64,000 nucleotides of DNA from Simplicispira psychrophila DSM 11588 (GTDB taxonomy: Bacteria > Pseudomonadota > Gammaproteobacteria > Burkholderiales > Burkholderiaceae_C), in contig NZ_JHYS01000001.1 of NCBI RefSeq assembly GCF_000688255.1, positions 124,001 through 188,000 on the forward strand, in the 5' to 3' direction. Positions 27,820 through 36,595 of this stretch are shown here, one piece after another. Each line of letters opens with the position of its first letter. The stretch's first letter is position 1. The position numbers and the translations under genes were made by a program. The notes under the pieces were generated by a model. It was not told the DNA's origin. It did no database searches and saw only the letters and a list, made by a program, of their open reading frames with translations.

Positions 27820-28722
27820 TCAGGCTGGTACCGCAAAATCGAGGCTGTAGTTTTGCGGCCCGCGTGTGGCGATTTTCAGCGCGCCCAAGCGATTGCCCAG
27901 TTCAGCGCAGCGCGCCAGCGACCAGCCTTTTTCCAGACCAAACAACAGCGCACCGCGCCAGGCATCGCCGCAGCCGGTAGGATCGACAATGGCGCTCGGC
28001 GTAACCGGGTCGATCCGGATTTTTCCACCGTCCACCCAAACTTCGCAGCCCTGCCCGCCCAACGTTACTACCAGTCCGCGCACCTTGCGCGAGATCTGCT
28101 CCAGACTCCAGCCGGTGCGCTCGCACAGCATCTTGGCTTCGTAGTCATTGACTGCCACCCAGCTAGCCTGTTCGACAAAGCGCGCCAGTTCTTCACCGCT
28201 GAACATCGGCAGACCCTGGCCGGGATCGAACACAAACGGGATACCGGCTGCACGGAACTGCGCTGCGTGTTCCAGCATGGCATCGCGCCCATCGGGGGCA
28301 ATGATGCCCAAGGCCACGCCCGGCACGCCGGCCTCGATGCGGCGGGTGTGCGCCTGCATCATGGCGCCGGGGTGAAAGGCTGTGATTTGGTTGTTGTCGC
28401 GGTCGGTCATGATCATGGCCTGCGCGGTGTAGGTGTCATTGATCTGCGTGACGTGCTGTGTGCTGATGCCCTGCGCCTCCAGGCGTTCGAGGTATTCGTG
28501 GCCATCGTTGCCCAACGCTGCCATCGGCAAGGGCTCACCGCCGAGCAGTTTCAGGCTGTAAGCAATGTTGCCGGCACAGCCGCCAAAGTCGCGGCGCAGC
28601 GAGGGCACCAGAAAGGACACATTCAGGATGTGCAGCTGCGCAGGCAGGATCTGCTCAGCAAAGCGGCCCTCAAAAGTCATGATGGTGTCAAACGCCAACG
28701 AGCCGCAAATTAAAACTGCCAT
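27820..28722 (-). CDS. PfkB-family carbohydrate (adenosine-type) kinase
   Basis: 300-residue cytosolic kinase of the ribokinase/PfkB family. The N-terminal ICGSLAFDTIM and the glycine pair in RRDFGGCAGNIAYSL are family features. The C-terminal DPTGCGDAWRGALL matches the second PfkB signature with the catalytic aspartate. The pattern resembles the adenosine kinase-like subgroup. Substrate (adenosine, fructose or another sugar) is inferred only. It is downstream of the DUF3426 gene. Confidence 0.87.
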   Translation of the reverse strand: MAVLICGSLAFDTIMTFEGRFAEQILPAQLHILNVSFLVPSLRRDFGGCAGNIAYSLKLLGGEPLPMAALGNDGHEYLERLEAQGISTQHVTQINDTYTAQAMIMTDRDNNQITAFHPGAMMQAHTRRIEAGVPGVALGIIAPDGRDAMLEHAAQFRAAGIPFVFDPGQGLPMFSGEELARFVEQASWVAVNDYEAKMLCERTGWSLEQISRKVRGLVVTLGGQGCEVWVDGGKIRIDPVTPSAIVDPTGCGDAWRGALLFGLEKGWSLARCAELGNRLGALKIATRGPQNYSLDFAVPA

Positions 28723-28752
28723 ATCAAGGTTCCATTTCAGCCAGGGGCTGGT

Positions 28753-30348
28753 TCAAGGGTAAAAAGCCAGCACCCGGTAGCCCGCAATCGGCGCGCCGTC
28801 GAATGTCAGCTGGACTTGCAAATTCGCGCTCCAGTCGCCGTGCGCCGCCAGCGTGCGGGGTGCCGACAGGTCTTTGCGCGTAAAGACGCGGCGCAGCACC
28901 GCCTGGTCTTGGGCATCGGTCAGGGTCAGTTCGATGGCTGGTATCTCCAGCACGTTACCCGAGGTATTTTTCAGCGCAATGGCGAACTGGTAGGCATCGC
29001 CTTGGACCTTGTTGAAGGAGGAGCTGTCGATGACGATCGAGGAAATGTGCCGATAGGGGCCTACCTTGCACTGCAAGGGCACACACAAAGTCTGCAGGAA
29101 AGAGCGCCACTGCGGCTGTGCGGCCGCCAGATGGTTACGCTGGTGCAGCGCCACCTGCAGCGCTAATACCACGACCAGCAGCAGACTGAGCAACGCCAGC
29201 GCCAGGCGCACTTCCCACTGGCGCCAAAAGGCCTGGCGGCGGGCGCTGCGGACAAAAGAGGGTTCCAGAGGGCGCTCAGAAGGAGGCAGCGCCGGCGACA
29301 GCTCAGTGTCGGTTTCTTCTTCGGCTTTGGCTGCACCTTTAGGCTCAGGCTCATCACTGGCGTATGCGTGCAGCACGGGCTCAATGCGCTGCGGATCAGG
29401 GGGTCGCACCAGGTTCGTCACCCAGTCGGGCGTCTCCAAAGGCTCAGCAGCGGGCTCTGGCTCGGCGCCGGCACTATCGTCTGGTGACGGCGATACAGGA
29501 GGCAAGGGCTGGCTGGGCGGCGCGAGCAGCACAGGCGGCTTCTGCGACACCGGCAACGGTTCTGGCGGCCTCTCCAGCGCCGGCGCAGTCGGGGACGGCA
29601 TCCAGGGCAGATCAGCTGGATCAACCGGATCGGCCACCAACGGTACCGAAGAATCCGTCGGGGCTGCTTCAAACGGCACGTAAAAATCTGGCGCGGGCTC
29701 TGTATCCGGTGCCGACTCCAAGGTCTCGTAGTCCGCCAGCCACTCAAAATCCGCTTCAGGCAGGTCTGCCGATGGCAATTCATAGCCAGCCAGGGGCGTC
29801 GCCATCACCGGCCCCGGCCGGAGTGGTTCAGGCAGCAAAGGCTCGGGCGCCATCAGCACTGTGTGGCTGCTCTCTGGTTCGACGGGAGCGGCTTCGTCTT
29901 CTGCGGGCTCTGGGCCTTCTGGCGCTTCTGTGGCCGAAGCCAGCTGATCTGCAGCCCTGGGTCCGGCTGCAGGCGCTAAGGCCTGGGGGCTGGCCGGGAC
30001 CATCAAAAAGCCGGGCACAACTGGATCGGGCACGTCGAGCACCGGCGCAACCCGGGGCAATTCAGAAAAAATCGGAAAGCCGTCTGCGTTGGGCGCCGCC
30101 TCCCAACCAGGCACCGGCTGACTGACATCAGCATCAGCATTAGCGGCTCCAGGCAGCGCACGCCCACTGTCCAGCGGCAGCTCCAGGTCAGGCAACAGCG
30201 CCGGATCCAAGGGCTCCTGCAAATGCGCCGTGGCGTCAAAAATCTGCTGGCACTGGCCACAACGCACCCAGCCATCGGAGATGCGCAGTTGATCGGCAAC
30301 CACCTTGAACAGGGTTGCGCAGGACGGGCAGCGGGTGTTCTGGCTCAT
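28753..30348 (-). CDS. Zinc-ribbon (MJ0042) and DUF3426 membrane protein
   Basis: 531 residues. An N-terminal zinc ribbon has two Cys pairs (CPSC and CGQC, residues 8-34). A long Pro/Glu/Ala-rich disordered region runs to about residue 370. One membrane segment (about 380-400, LALALLSLLLVVVLALQ) follows, then a DUF3426 domain predicted to be periplasmic. This architecture usually follows prmA in betaproteobacteria, as here. Function unknown. Confidence 0.87.
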   Translation of the reverse strand: MSQNTRCPSCATLFKVVADQLRISDGWVRCGQCQQIFDATAHLQEPLDPALLPDLELPLDSGRALPGAANADADVSQPVPGWEAAPNADGFPIFSELPRVAPVLDVPDPVVPGFLMVPASPQALAPAAGPRAADQLASATEAPEGPEPAEDEAAPVEPESSHTVLMAPEPLLPEPLRPGPVMATPLAGYELPSADLPEADFEWLADYETLESAPDTEPAPDFYVPFEAAPTDSSVPLVADPVDPADLPWMPSPTAPALERPPEPLPVSQKPPVLLAPPSQPLPPVSPSPDDSAGAEPEPAAEPLETPDWVTNLVRPPDPQRIEPVLHAYASDEPEPKGAAKAEEETDTELSPALPPSERPLEPSFVRSARRQAFWRQWEVRLALALLSLLLVVVLALQVALHQRNHLAAAQPQWRSFLQTLCVPLQCKVGPYRHISSIVIDSSSFNKVQGDAYQFAIALKNTSGNVLEIPAIELTLTDAQDQAVLRRVFTRKDLSAPRTLAAHGDWSANLQVQLTFDGAPIAGYRVLAFYP

Positions 30349-30400
30349 CGGCAGTGAATTGTAGAAGCGCCCAGCAGCGGTACGGCATCCAGCGGTGGGG

Positions 30401-31288
30401 TCAACGTGCGCCTGTCATCAAGATCCAACCATCTTCGGTGTCGGCCACGCTCAGTGCCAGATAAGGGGCGTAGGCATCTTTCAGCTCCTGCGCCTGGCGC
30501 TCCAGAATGCCGGCCAGCACCAGATGGCCACCATCGGCCACATGGTTACACAGCAGCGGCGCCAGCACTTTGAGCGGCGTGGCCAAAATATTCGCCAGCA
30601 CCGTCTGGTAGCAGCCCGTGGCCTTGTCAGGCAGACCCGCATTCAGCTGCACGCCATTGGCCTTGGCGTTGTACTCGGTCGATTCCACGGCGGCCATGTC
30701 AATGTCCACGGCATCAATATCCGTAGCGCCAAACTTGGCTGCACCCATCGCCAAAATACCCGAACCGCAGCCGTAATCGAGTACGCGCCCCAGCCCCGGC
30801 GTGGCGGCTTGACGCGCAATCCAGCGCAAACACATGCGCGTCGTCGGGTGCGTGCCGGTGCCAAAAGCCAAACCCGGGTCGAGGCGAATGACGCGCGTGG
30901 CCTCGGCGGGTGGCTCGTGCCAGGTCGGCACGATCCAAAAATCGGGTGTGATGTCCACCGGGGCAAATTGCGACTGCGTCAGGCGTACCCAGTCCTGGTC
31001 GGGCACAGCGGCCACGCCCAGCACTTGGCAACTGGCAAAGAAATCTTGCGCCGCCAGTAGCTCCACCGCTTCGCGCGCCTGCGCCTCCTGCGTAAACAGG
31101 GCCAGTACGCGGCTGCGCTGCCAGCCGTCTTTGGGCGGTGGCATACCGGGCTCGCCAAACAGCGCCTGCTCGGCGTCGGTCTGGGCATCGGCGTCTTCCA
31201 CCGACACGCTCAGCGCATCCAGCGCGTCGAGTGCATCGCTCAGGGTTTCGACCCGGTCTTCCGGGCACATCAGGCTCAATTCATACAT
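30401..31288 (-). CDS. prmA: Ribosomal protein L11 methyltransferase PrmA
   Basis: Trimethylates ribosomal protein L11. The 295 residues have the N-terminal L11-recognition domain (MYELSLMCPEDRVETL), then the catalytic domain with LAFGTGTHPTTRMCL, SAM motif I VLDYGCGSGILAMGA and the acceptor motif NILATPL. I use the ATG at 31288, where the family N-terminus begins, with GAGG about nine bases upstream. A terminator hairpin separates it from accC. Confidence 0.95.
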   Translation of the reverse strand: MYELSLMCPEDRVETLSDALDALDALSVSVEDADAQTDAEQALFGEPGMPPPKDGWQRSRVLALFTQEAQAREAVELLAAQDFFASCQVLGVAAVPDQDWVRLTQSQFAPVDITPDFWIVPTWHEPPAEATRVIRLDPGLAFGTGTHPTTRMCLRWIARQAATPGLGRVLDYGCGSGILAMGAAKFGATDIDAVDIDMAAVESTEYNAKANGVQLNAGLPDKATGCYQTVLANILATPLKVLAPLLCNHVADGGHLVLAGILERQAQELKDAYAPYLALSVADTEDGWILMTGAR

Positions 31289-31307
31289 GGCGTTGCGCCT
31301 CATTGAC

Positions 31308-31351
31308 AGAAAAACAAAGCGGGCCCGCGCCCCAGTTTGGCGTGGGCCCGC
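31308..31351 (-). terminator. Rho-independent terminator between accC and prmA
   Basis: On the minus strand a strong GC stem pairs GCGGGCCCACGCC with GGGCGCGGGCCCGC around an AAACT loop. It is followed directly by TTTGTTTTTC. It should end the accB-accC transcript before prmA. Confidence 0.85.
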
Positions 31352-31371
31352 GTTCGGGGGCAAGTGCTCGA

Positions 31372-32721
31372 TCAGCGCTGGCGATGCGACAACCACTCTT
31401 CCAGATAGTGGATGTTGGTGCCGCCGTCCATGAACTTGGCATCCACCATCAGCTCGCGGTGCAACGGCACGTTGCTGTTGATGCCTTCGATCACCGTTTC
31501 GGACAGCGCCGTGCGCATTCGCGCCAGGGCTTGCTCGCGCGTGTCGCCGTGAACGATGATCTTGCCAATCATCGAGTCGTAGTTCGGCGGCACATAGTAG
31601 TTGGTATAGATGTGCGAATCCACCCGCACCCCGGGCCCACCGGGGGCGTGCCAAGTGGTGATACGTCCGGGCGAGGGCGTGAACTTGTAGGGATCTTCAG
31701 CGTTGATGCGACACTCGATGGCGTGGCCGCGCAGCTGAATCTGGCGCTGCGTGAACGGCAATTTTTCGCCCGCAGCCACCATGATCTGTGTGCGCACAAT
31801 GTCCACGCCGGTGATCCATTCGGTCACCGGGTGCTCAACCTGCACGCGCGTGTTCATTTCGATGAAGTAGAACTCGCCGTTTTCATAGAGAAATTCAAAG
31901 GTGCCGGCTCCGCGGTAGCCAATTTTCTTGCAGGCGGTGACGCAGCGCTCGCCAATGCGCTCGATCAGCTTGCGCGGAATACCGGGTGCGGGCGCCTCTT
32001 CAATCACCTTCTGGTGGCGCCGCTGCATGGAACAGTCGCGCTCACCCAGATACACCACGTTGCGGTGCTTGTCGGCAAGGATCTGGATCTCGATATGGCG
32101 CGGGTTCTGCAAGAACTTTTCCATATACACCGCCGGATTGCCAAACGCGGCGCCGGCCTCGGCCTTGGTCATCTGCACGGCATTGATCAGTGCGGCCTCG
32201 GTGTGCACCACGCGCATACCGCGCCCGCCGCCACCCCCCGCAGCCTTGATGATGACCGGATAGCCGACGGCCTTGGCCAGACGGCGGATTTGCACCGGGT
32301 CATCGGGCAGCTCACCTTCTGAACCGGGTACGCAGGGCACGCCCGCCTTGATCATGGCCTGCTTGGCCGCTACCTTGTCGCCCATCGTGCGGATGTTCTC
32401 GGGCGTCGGGCCGATGAACTGAAAGCCGCTCTTTTCGACGCGCTCGGCAAAGTCGGCGTTTTCGCTCAGAAAACCATAGCCAGGGTGAATCGCCTCGGCA
32501 TCGGTGACTTCAGCCGCCGAAATGATGGCCGGCATATTCAGGTAGGACAGTGGCGAGGGCGCGGGGCCAATGCACACCGCCTCTTCTGCCAGCTTGACGT
32601 ATTTGGCGTCGCGGTCGGCCTCGGAATACACCATGACGGCCTTGACACCCAGCTCGTGGCAAGCACGCTGAATACGCAGCGCAATCTCGCCCCGGTTAGC
32701 GACCAGTATTTTTTTGAACAT
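31372..32721 (-). CDS. accC: Acetyl-CoA carboxylase biotin carboxylase subunit
   Basis: ATP-grasp enzyme that carboxylates biotin on AccB, the first step of fatty-acid synthesis. In 449 residues I see the N-terminal [15 protein letters not shown], the glycine-rich ATP loop [12 protein letters not shown], the metal-binding [16 protein letters not shown] and the catalytic region up to the C-terminal domain. Length matches E. coli AccC. It starts seven bases after accB. Confidence 0.97.
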   Translation of the reverse strand: MFKKILVANRGEIALRIQRACHELGVKAVMVYSEADRDAKYVKLAEEAVCIGPAPSPLSYLNMPAIISAAEVTDAEAIHPGYGFLSENADFAERVEKSGFQFIGPTPENIRTMGDKVAAKQAMIKAGVPCVPGSEGELPDDPVQIRRLAKAVGYPVIIKAAGGGGGRGMRVVHTEAALINAVQMTKAEAGAAFGNPAVYMEKFLQNPRHIEIQILADKHRNVVYLGERDCSMQRRHQKVIEEAPAPGIPRKLIERIGERCVTACKKIGYRGAGTFEFLYENGEFYFIEMNTRVQVEHPVTEWITGVDIVRTQIMVAAGEKLPFTQRQIQLRGHAIECRINAEDPYKFTPSPGRITTWHAPGGPGVRVDSHIYTNYYVPPNYDSMIGKIIVHGDTREQALARMRTALSETVIEGINSNVPLHRELMVDAKFMDGGTNIHYLEEWLSHRQR

Positions 32722-32728
32722 GGGCGCC

Positions 32729-33184
32729 TTATTCGATCACGAACAACGGCTGTCCGTACTCCACCGCCTGGCCGTTCTCGCCCAGAATGCGGCCGATGGT
32801 GCCCGACTTGTCGGCCTCGATTTCGTTGAGAATTTTCATGGCCTCAATGATGCAGATGGTCTCGCCCTCTTTAACCACGCTGCCGACTTCGACAAATGAT
32901 TTGGCGCCCGGGCTGGAAGCACGGTAAAAAGTGCCGACCATCGGCGACTTGACGACATGGCCCGCAGGCTGCGCAGGAACGGGGGCCGGCAGTTCGGCCA
33001 CTGCGGCGACGGGTGCCGCCGCAGGAGGGGCGCCTGCCGGAGCCGGGGCGCCAGCGTACTGGTGCACTACCGTGGCGCCGCTCTTGACGATGCGGACTTT
33101 GCCCTCGGCCTCGGTGATTTCGAGCTCGGAGACATTCGACTCGGAAACGAGGTCAATGAGGGTTTTGAGTTTTCGCAAATCCAT
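32729..33184 (-). CDS. accB: Biotin carboxyl carrier protein of acetyl-CoA carboxylase
   Basis: 151 residues: an N-terminal domain ([17 protein letters not shown]), an Ala/Pro-rich linker (about 43-75) and a C-terminal biotinyl domain with EAMKILNEI, where K117 is biotinylated. The ATG at 33184 has GGAG seven bases upstream. The longer frame to 33220 is not family-like. Cotranscribed with accC. Confidence 0.97.
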   Translation of the reverse strand: MDLRKLKTLIDLVSESNVSELEITEAEGKVRIVKSGATVVHQYAGAPAPAGAPPAAAPVAAVAELPAPVPAQPAGHVVKSPMVGTFYRASSPGAKSFVEVGSVVKEGETICIIEAMKILNEIEADKSGTIGRILGENGQAVEYGQPLFVIE

Positions 33185-33323
33185 GGGGACTCCAACGCTA
33201 AGAATCTGAACAGGGCGCAAATTTACTCTAATTTAGCCCTACTCCATCTTTTGTAGCTTATTTTCGATCAAAAGACGCCAACTTTGAGAGCGCCAAATAC
33301 CCCATGGACTGAGTCAGAGCCGC

Positions 33324-33920
33324 TCAACCCCCAGACGACTCGCGCCAACGCTGCAGGTCTTGTGCTTTGATCTGACCTATTTTACGGTGCAGCACTTGGC
33401 CGCCGCGGCCCAGCACCACCGTAAACGGCAGACCGCCGGTGAGGTTCCCCAGGGCACGCGCCAGCTCGGTGCCGCCCAGACCGGCCATGCCGATGGGAAA
33501 ATGCACCGGCGCGCGCGCCAGAAAGCTGCGCACCGCAGCAGGCTGATCGACGGCCAACCCGACTACCTGCCAGCCCTGGGCAGAATTTTGCTGAAAAAAA
33601 TCATTCAACAGCGGTAATTCGGCAATACATGGCGGACACCAAGTAGCCCAAAAATTAACCACCAGCGGCCGCCCCTGAAACGCCTGCATGGCCAGGGCCG
33701 CGCCGTCAGGGGTCTGAAAATGCTGCGCCCACAGCGTTTGCTCGCTATCGAGCGCGGTATCTGCGCCATGGGGCCGAAACTTCCACCAGGCCCAACCAGC
33801 GCCGCTGGCCCCGGCAGCGGCAGCCACCAGAGCGTACAAAGCACGCCGGCGCGGCGGCATTGGCAATGCCACCGCCGGATCAGTGCCTGAAGAAGACGAA
33901 GAGGAAGAAGGCAGGCTCAC
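33324..33920 (-). CDS. TlpA-like membrane-anchored thioredoxin-fold protein
   Basis: 198 residues. An N-terminal poly-Ser stretch and a membrane segment (about residues 25-46) are followed by a periplasmic thioredoxin fold with VNFWATWCPPC (C95 and C98). It is probably a thiol-disulfide reductase of the TlpA/ResA type used in cytochrome maturation or similar work. The start is GTG, overlapping the stop of the upstream gene. Confidence 0.9.
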   Translation of the reverse strand: MSLPSSSSSSSGTDPAVALPMPPRRRALYALVAAAAGASGAGWAWWKFRPHGADTALDSEQTLWAQHFQTPDGAALAMQAFQGRPLVVNFWATWCPPCIAELPLLNDFFQQNSAQGWQVVGLAVDQPAAVRSFLARAPVHFPIGMAGLGGTELARALGNLTGGLPFTVVLGRGGQVLHRKIGQIKAQDLQRWRESSGG

Positions 33921-34513
33921 GACTCGGACTCCTGTAAAAGCTGGCGCACCGCCGCCGTGTCGCCGCGCGGCGTGCGCCCACGGGCATCGGCACGCAAGGC
34001 GCCGCGCAGGTCATCCAGATCGTAGATCAACAGGTGAATGCCAACGATCACCTCCAACTCGGCCGACGGACAGCCGATACTGAGCGCTTCCACCGGCTGG
34101 CCATGCAAACCTTGCACGGTTTGCACTGCATAGTCGATACCCCGGTCAATCAGCGTGATTTCCGCCGATTTGGAATCATCGCAAAATAATTGCAGGTAAA
34201 TATCGGACAAACGTGTCGCGGTTCCATGCCAGACGGCGCCGCTCAGATAGGGGCGAAACGCCGCCATGCGCTGCATCCACAGCAACGCCATCCGGCGCAG
34301 CGTCTGCAGTTCGGCCGGCTGCGTATCGGCACAAAACAGCGCCAAATGTTCGCGCACTGCCTCTTCCACGCGCTCATTGTCGGGCAGCGCGGTGCGCGCG
34401 GGCAGGCCCAACTGCTTGAGCGCGCGCCGCTTGGCGGGGCCGTATTCCAGACCCTCGTCCACCACCAGAGCGGCAGCGGTTTGGGCAATTTCAGATTCGA
34501 TGGACAGGTGCAT
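33917..34513 (-). CDS. Conserved-looking hypothetical protein upstream of the TlpA-like gene
   Basis: About 198 residues, soluble, no recognised motif. The N-terminal region is rich in Ala/Glu/Leu (SEIAQTAAALVVDEGLEYGP). The centre has FCADTQPAELQTLRRMALLW, and a later segment (DKSAEITLIDRGIDYAV-like) looks alpha/beta. The ATG at 34513 is chosen because the upstream extension crosses the dispersed repeat and looks noncoding. It overlaps the TlpA-like gene by four bases, so the two are likely coexpressed. It is divergent from mpl. No function assigned. Confidence 0.75.
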   Translation of the reverse strand: MHLSIESEIAQTAAALVVDEGLEYGPAKRRALKQLGLPARTALPDNERVEEAVREHLALFCADTQPAELQTLRRMALLWMQRMAAFRPYLSGAVWHGTATRLSDIYLQLFCDDSKSAEITLIDRGIDYAVQTVQGLHGQPVEALSIGCPSAELEVIVGIHLLIYDLDDLRGALRADARGRTPRGDTAAVRQLLQESES

Positions 34514-34627
34514 GGCAAGACTCTTGAGCCGGCATTGTCCCCCCAACGCACCGCACGGTGACAACACCCGGAGCACGTGGGGGCTCTCGGAGTGCAGCCA
34601 ACGGCACCTTATATAACTATTTTTTTG

Positions 34628-34673
34628 ATAGCTGATAGCGCTTATCCACAGGGCGCTACAGCCTGTTTTGACC
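34628..34673 (+). repeat. Dispersed palindromic repeat, copy between divergent genes before mpl
   Basis: A clear copy: ATAGCTGATAGCGCTTATCC, then GGGCGCTACAGCC, then TGTTTTGACC, ending 20 bases before the mpl ATG. It occupies the presumed mpl promoter or leader region. Confidence 0.85.
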
Positions 34674-34692
34674 ACTGGCTTAAAATCCAGCC

Positions 34693-36120
34693 ATGCATAT
34701 ACACATACTGGGCATTTGCGGTACGTTCATGGGCGGTCTGGCCGCTTTAGCGCGCGAGGCGGGACACAAAGTGACGGGCTGCGACGCGGGGGTCTATCCG
34801 CCGATGAGCGACCAGTTGCGCGCTTTGGGCATTGAATTGATCGAGGGATTTGGCGCCGACCAATTGGCGCTGCAGCCGGACATATTTGTCATCGGCAACG
34901 TCGTTAGCCGTGCCCGTCTACCCAATGGCAGCGCCAAGTTTGCGCTGATGGACGCCATTTTGGACGCCGGCCTGCCCTACACCAGCGGCCCGCAGTGGCT
35001 GGCCGAGCACGTCTTGCAGGGCCGCCATGTGCTGGCCGTGGCTGGCACGCATGGCAAAACCACCACGACCTCGATGCTGGCCTGGATTCTGGAATGCGCA
35101 GGACTACAGCCGGGCTTTCTGGTCGGCGGCGTACCGCTGAATTTTGGCGTTTCGGCACGCCTCGGGACGGCTGTGCGGCCCATCGCAGGCACGGGGGCAC
35201 TGGGCAGCGCACCGCTGTTCGTCATCGAAGCCGATGAGTACGACACGGCGTTTTTCGATAAGCGCAGCAAATTCGTCCATTACCGCCCGCGCACCGCCGT
35301 GCTGAACAACCTGGAATTCGATCATGCCGACATCTTTGATGATCTGGCGGCCATCGAGCGTCAATTCCAGCATCTGGTGCGCACCGTGCCGCCCTCGGGC
35401 TGCGTGGTATTTAATGGATTGGAAGACAGCCTGGCGCGTGTGATGCACCAAGGCTGCTGGAGCGCGCAAAGCAGCTTTGGCACCACCATCAGCGATTTTT
35501 CAGCCCAGGGCGAGCCCAACGCTTTTGACGTGCTGCAGCGCGGCCAGGTGGTGGCGCAGGTGGCATGGTCCTTAACCGGCGTGCACAACCAGCTCAATGC
35601 GCTGGCCGCCATTGCCGCTGCCCACCATGTCGGCGTGGCCCCAGCCCAAGCGGCGCAGGCACTGACCACCTTCCAAAACGTGCGCCGGCGTATGGAGTTG
35701 CGCGGCAGTGTGCGCGGCATCACCGTGTACGACGACTTTGCCCACCACCCCACCGCCATTCGCACCACGCTGGACGGCCTGCGCCGCAGCGTCGGATCGC
35801 AGGCGCGCCTGCTGGCGGTGTTTGAGCCGCGCAGCAACACCATGAAGCTGGGTGCCATGAAGGCGCAATTACCGTGGGCACTGGAAGCGGCCGATCTGGC
35901 CTTTTGTCACACCGCCGGGCTGGACTGGGATGCCAACGCCGCGCTGGCGCCCCTGGCACCGCTGGGTTTAGGGCCGGGCCAACGCGCGCAAACCGCGGGC
36001 AACATCGCGCAACTCATAGCCCAGGTGGTGCAAGCCGCGCAGCCGGGCGACCACATTGTCTGCATGAGCAACGGCGCGTTTGGCGGCATCCACCAGCAGT
36101 TGCTGGACGCGCTGGCTTGA
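34693..36120 (+). CDS. mpl: UDP-MurNAc:L-alanyl-gamma-D-glutamyl-meso-DAP ligase Mpl
   Basis: Peptidoglycan-recycling ligase that joins recovered tripeptide to UDP-MurNAc. The 475 residues begin MHIHILGICGTFMGGLA, diagnostic of Mpl rather than MurC. They contain the ATP loop GTHGKTTTT (118-126), EADEYDTAFFDKRSKF and YDDFAHHPTAI. Length is normal. A bidirectional terminator follows the stop. Confidence 0.96.
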   Translation: MHIHILGICGTFMGGLAALAREAGHKVTGCDAGVYPPMSDQLRALGIELIEGFGADQLALQPDIFVIGNVVSRARLPNGSAKFALMDAILDAGLPYTSGPQWLAEHVLQGRHVLAVAGTHGKTTTTSMLAWILECAGLQPGFLVGGVPLNFGVSARLGTAVRPIAGTGALGSAPLFVIEADEYDTAFFDKRSKFVHYRPRTAVLNNLEFDHADIFDDLAAIERQFQHLVRTVPPSGCVVFNGLEDSLARVMHQGCWSAQSSFGTTISDFSAQGEPNAFDVLQRGQVVAQVAWSLTGVHNQLNALAAIAAAHHVGVAPAQAAQALTTFQNVRRRMELRGSVRGITVYDDFAHHPTAIRTTLDGLRRSVGSQARLLAVFEPRSNTMKLGAMKAQLPWALEAADLAFCHTAGLDWDANAALAPLAPLGLGPGQRAQTAGNIAQLIAQVVQAAQPGDHIVCMSNGAFGGIHQQLLDALA

Positions 36121-36140
36121 ATCGGCACGGCCGGCGCAGC

Positions 36141-36180
36141 AATAAAAAAACGGATCTGGCTGGCGCCGATCCGTTTTTGC
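36141..36180. terminator. Bidirectional Rho-independent terminator after mpl
   Basis: AACGGATC and GATCCGTT form a stem around a GC-rich loop. There is TTTTT on the plus-strand side and an A-run on the other, so it can serve mpl and the convergent minus-strand gene at 36238. Confidence 0.85.
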
Positions 36181-36191
36181 TTCTTTTTCAG

Positions 36192-36236
36192 GAGCTGTTA
36201 GCGCTTGTCCAGCAAGCGCTACAGCCACTTTTGACC
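36192..36236 (+). repeat. Dispersed palindromic repeat, copy between mpl and the 103-residue gene
   Basis: Near-consensus copy with a strong hairpin: AGCGCTTGTCC and CAAGCGCT pair perfectly around their centre, flanked by GAGCTGTT and ACTTTTGACC. It lies directly after the terminator at 36141-36180. Confidence 0.85.
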
Positions 36237-36237
36237 A

Positions 36238-36549
36238 TTAATAGCTGATGGACATCGACGCCACATCCACCCGCACCACCGGTTTGCCCAGCGCAGCCTT
36301 GGCGGCGCGGGCAAAGTGCAGCGACCATTCCGGGTCAGCCAACAGGCGCCTGCCGCCGGCCTGCGCCACCGTGAGCACCTTGTCTGCGGCCAGCACCTTG
36401 CCGCTGGCGCGCAGCGGCTCGCACTCCAAGCTGACAAACTGGTCTTCCAGCCAGCGGCGGCCCTCTTCGTTGCTCATGGGCGCCTGATCTTCGAGATCAA
36501 ATTTGAATTCTTCGTTCTGGGACAAGGAGACAGAGACTTCGCTGCGCAT
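36238..36549 (-). CDS. Hypothetical 103-residue protein
   Basis: Small soluble acidic protein, no recognised domain. Visible segments include SLSQNEEFKFDLEDQ, NEEGRRWLEDQF and ADKVLTVAQAGGRRLLADP. The C-terminus VVRVDVASMSISY ends just before a dispersed repeat copy. It lies 46 bases downstream of the DAHP synthase gene on the same strand, so probably shares its transcript and attenuator. Reading frame and codon use look genuine. Function unknown. Confidence 0.72.
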   Translation of the reverse strand: MRSEVSVSLSQNEEFKFDLEDQAPMSNEEGRRWLEDQFVSLECEPLRASGKVLAADKVLTVAQAGGRRLLADPEWSLHFARAAKAALGKPVVRVDVASMSISY

Positions 36550-36595
36550 GGTGGCCTTTCAAGGGGGATCAGGAGGAATGAAAAATAACCCAAGC

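Noticed and set aside
33245-33290. Possible half-copy of the dispersed repeat upstream of accB
   Set aside because: GTAGCTTATTTTCGATC has only one landmark and no hairpin.
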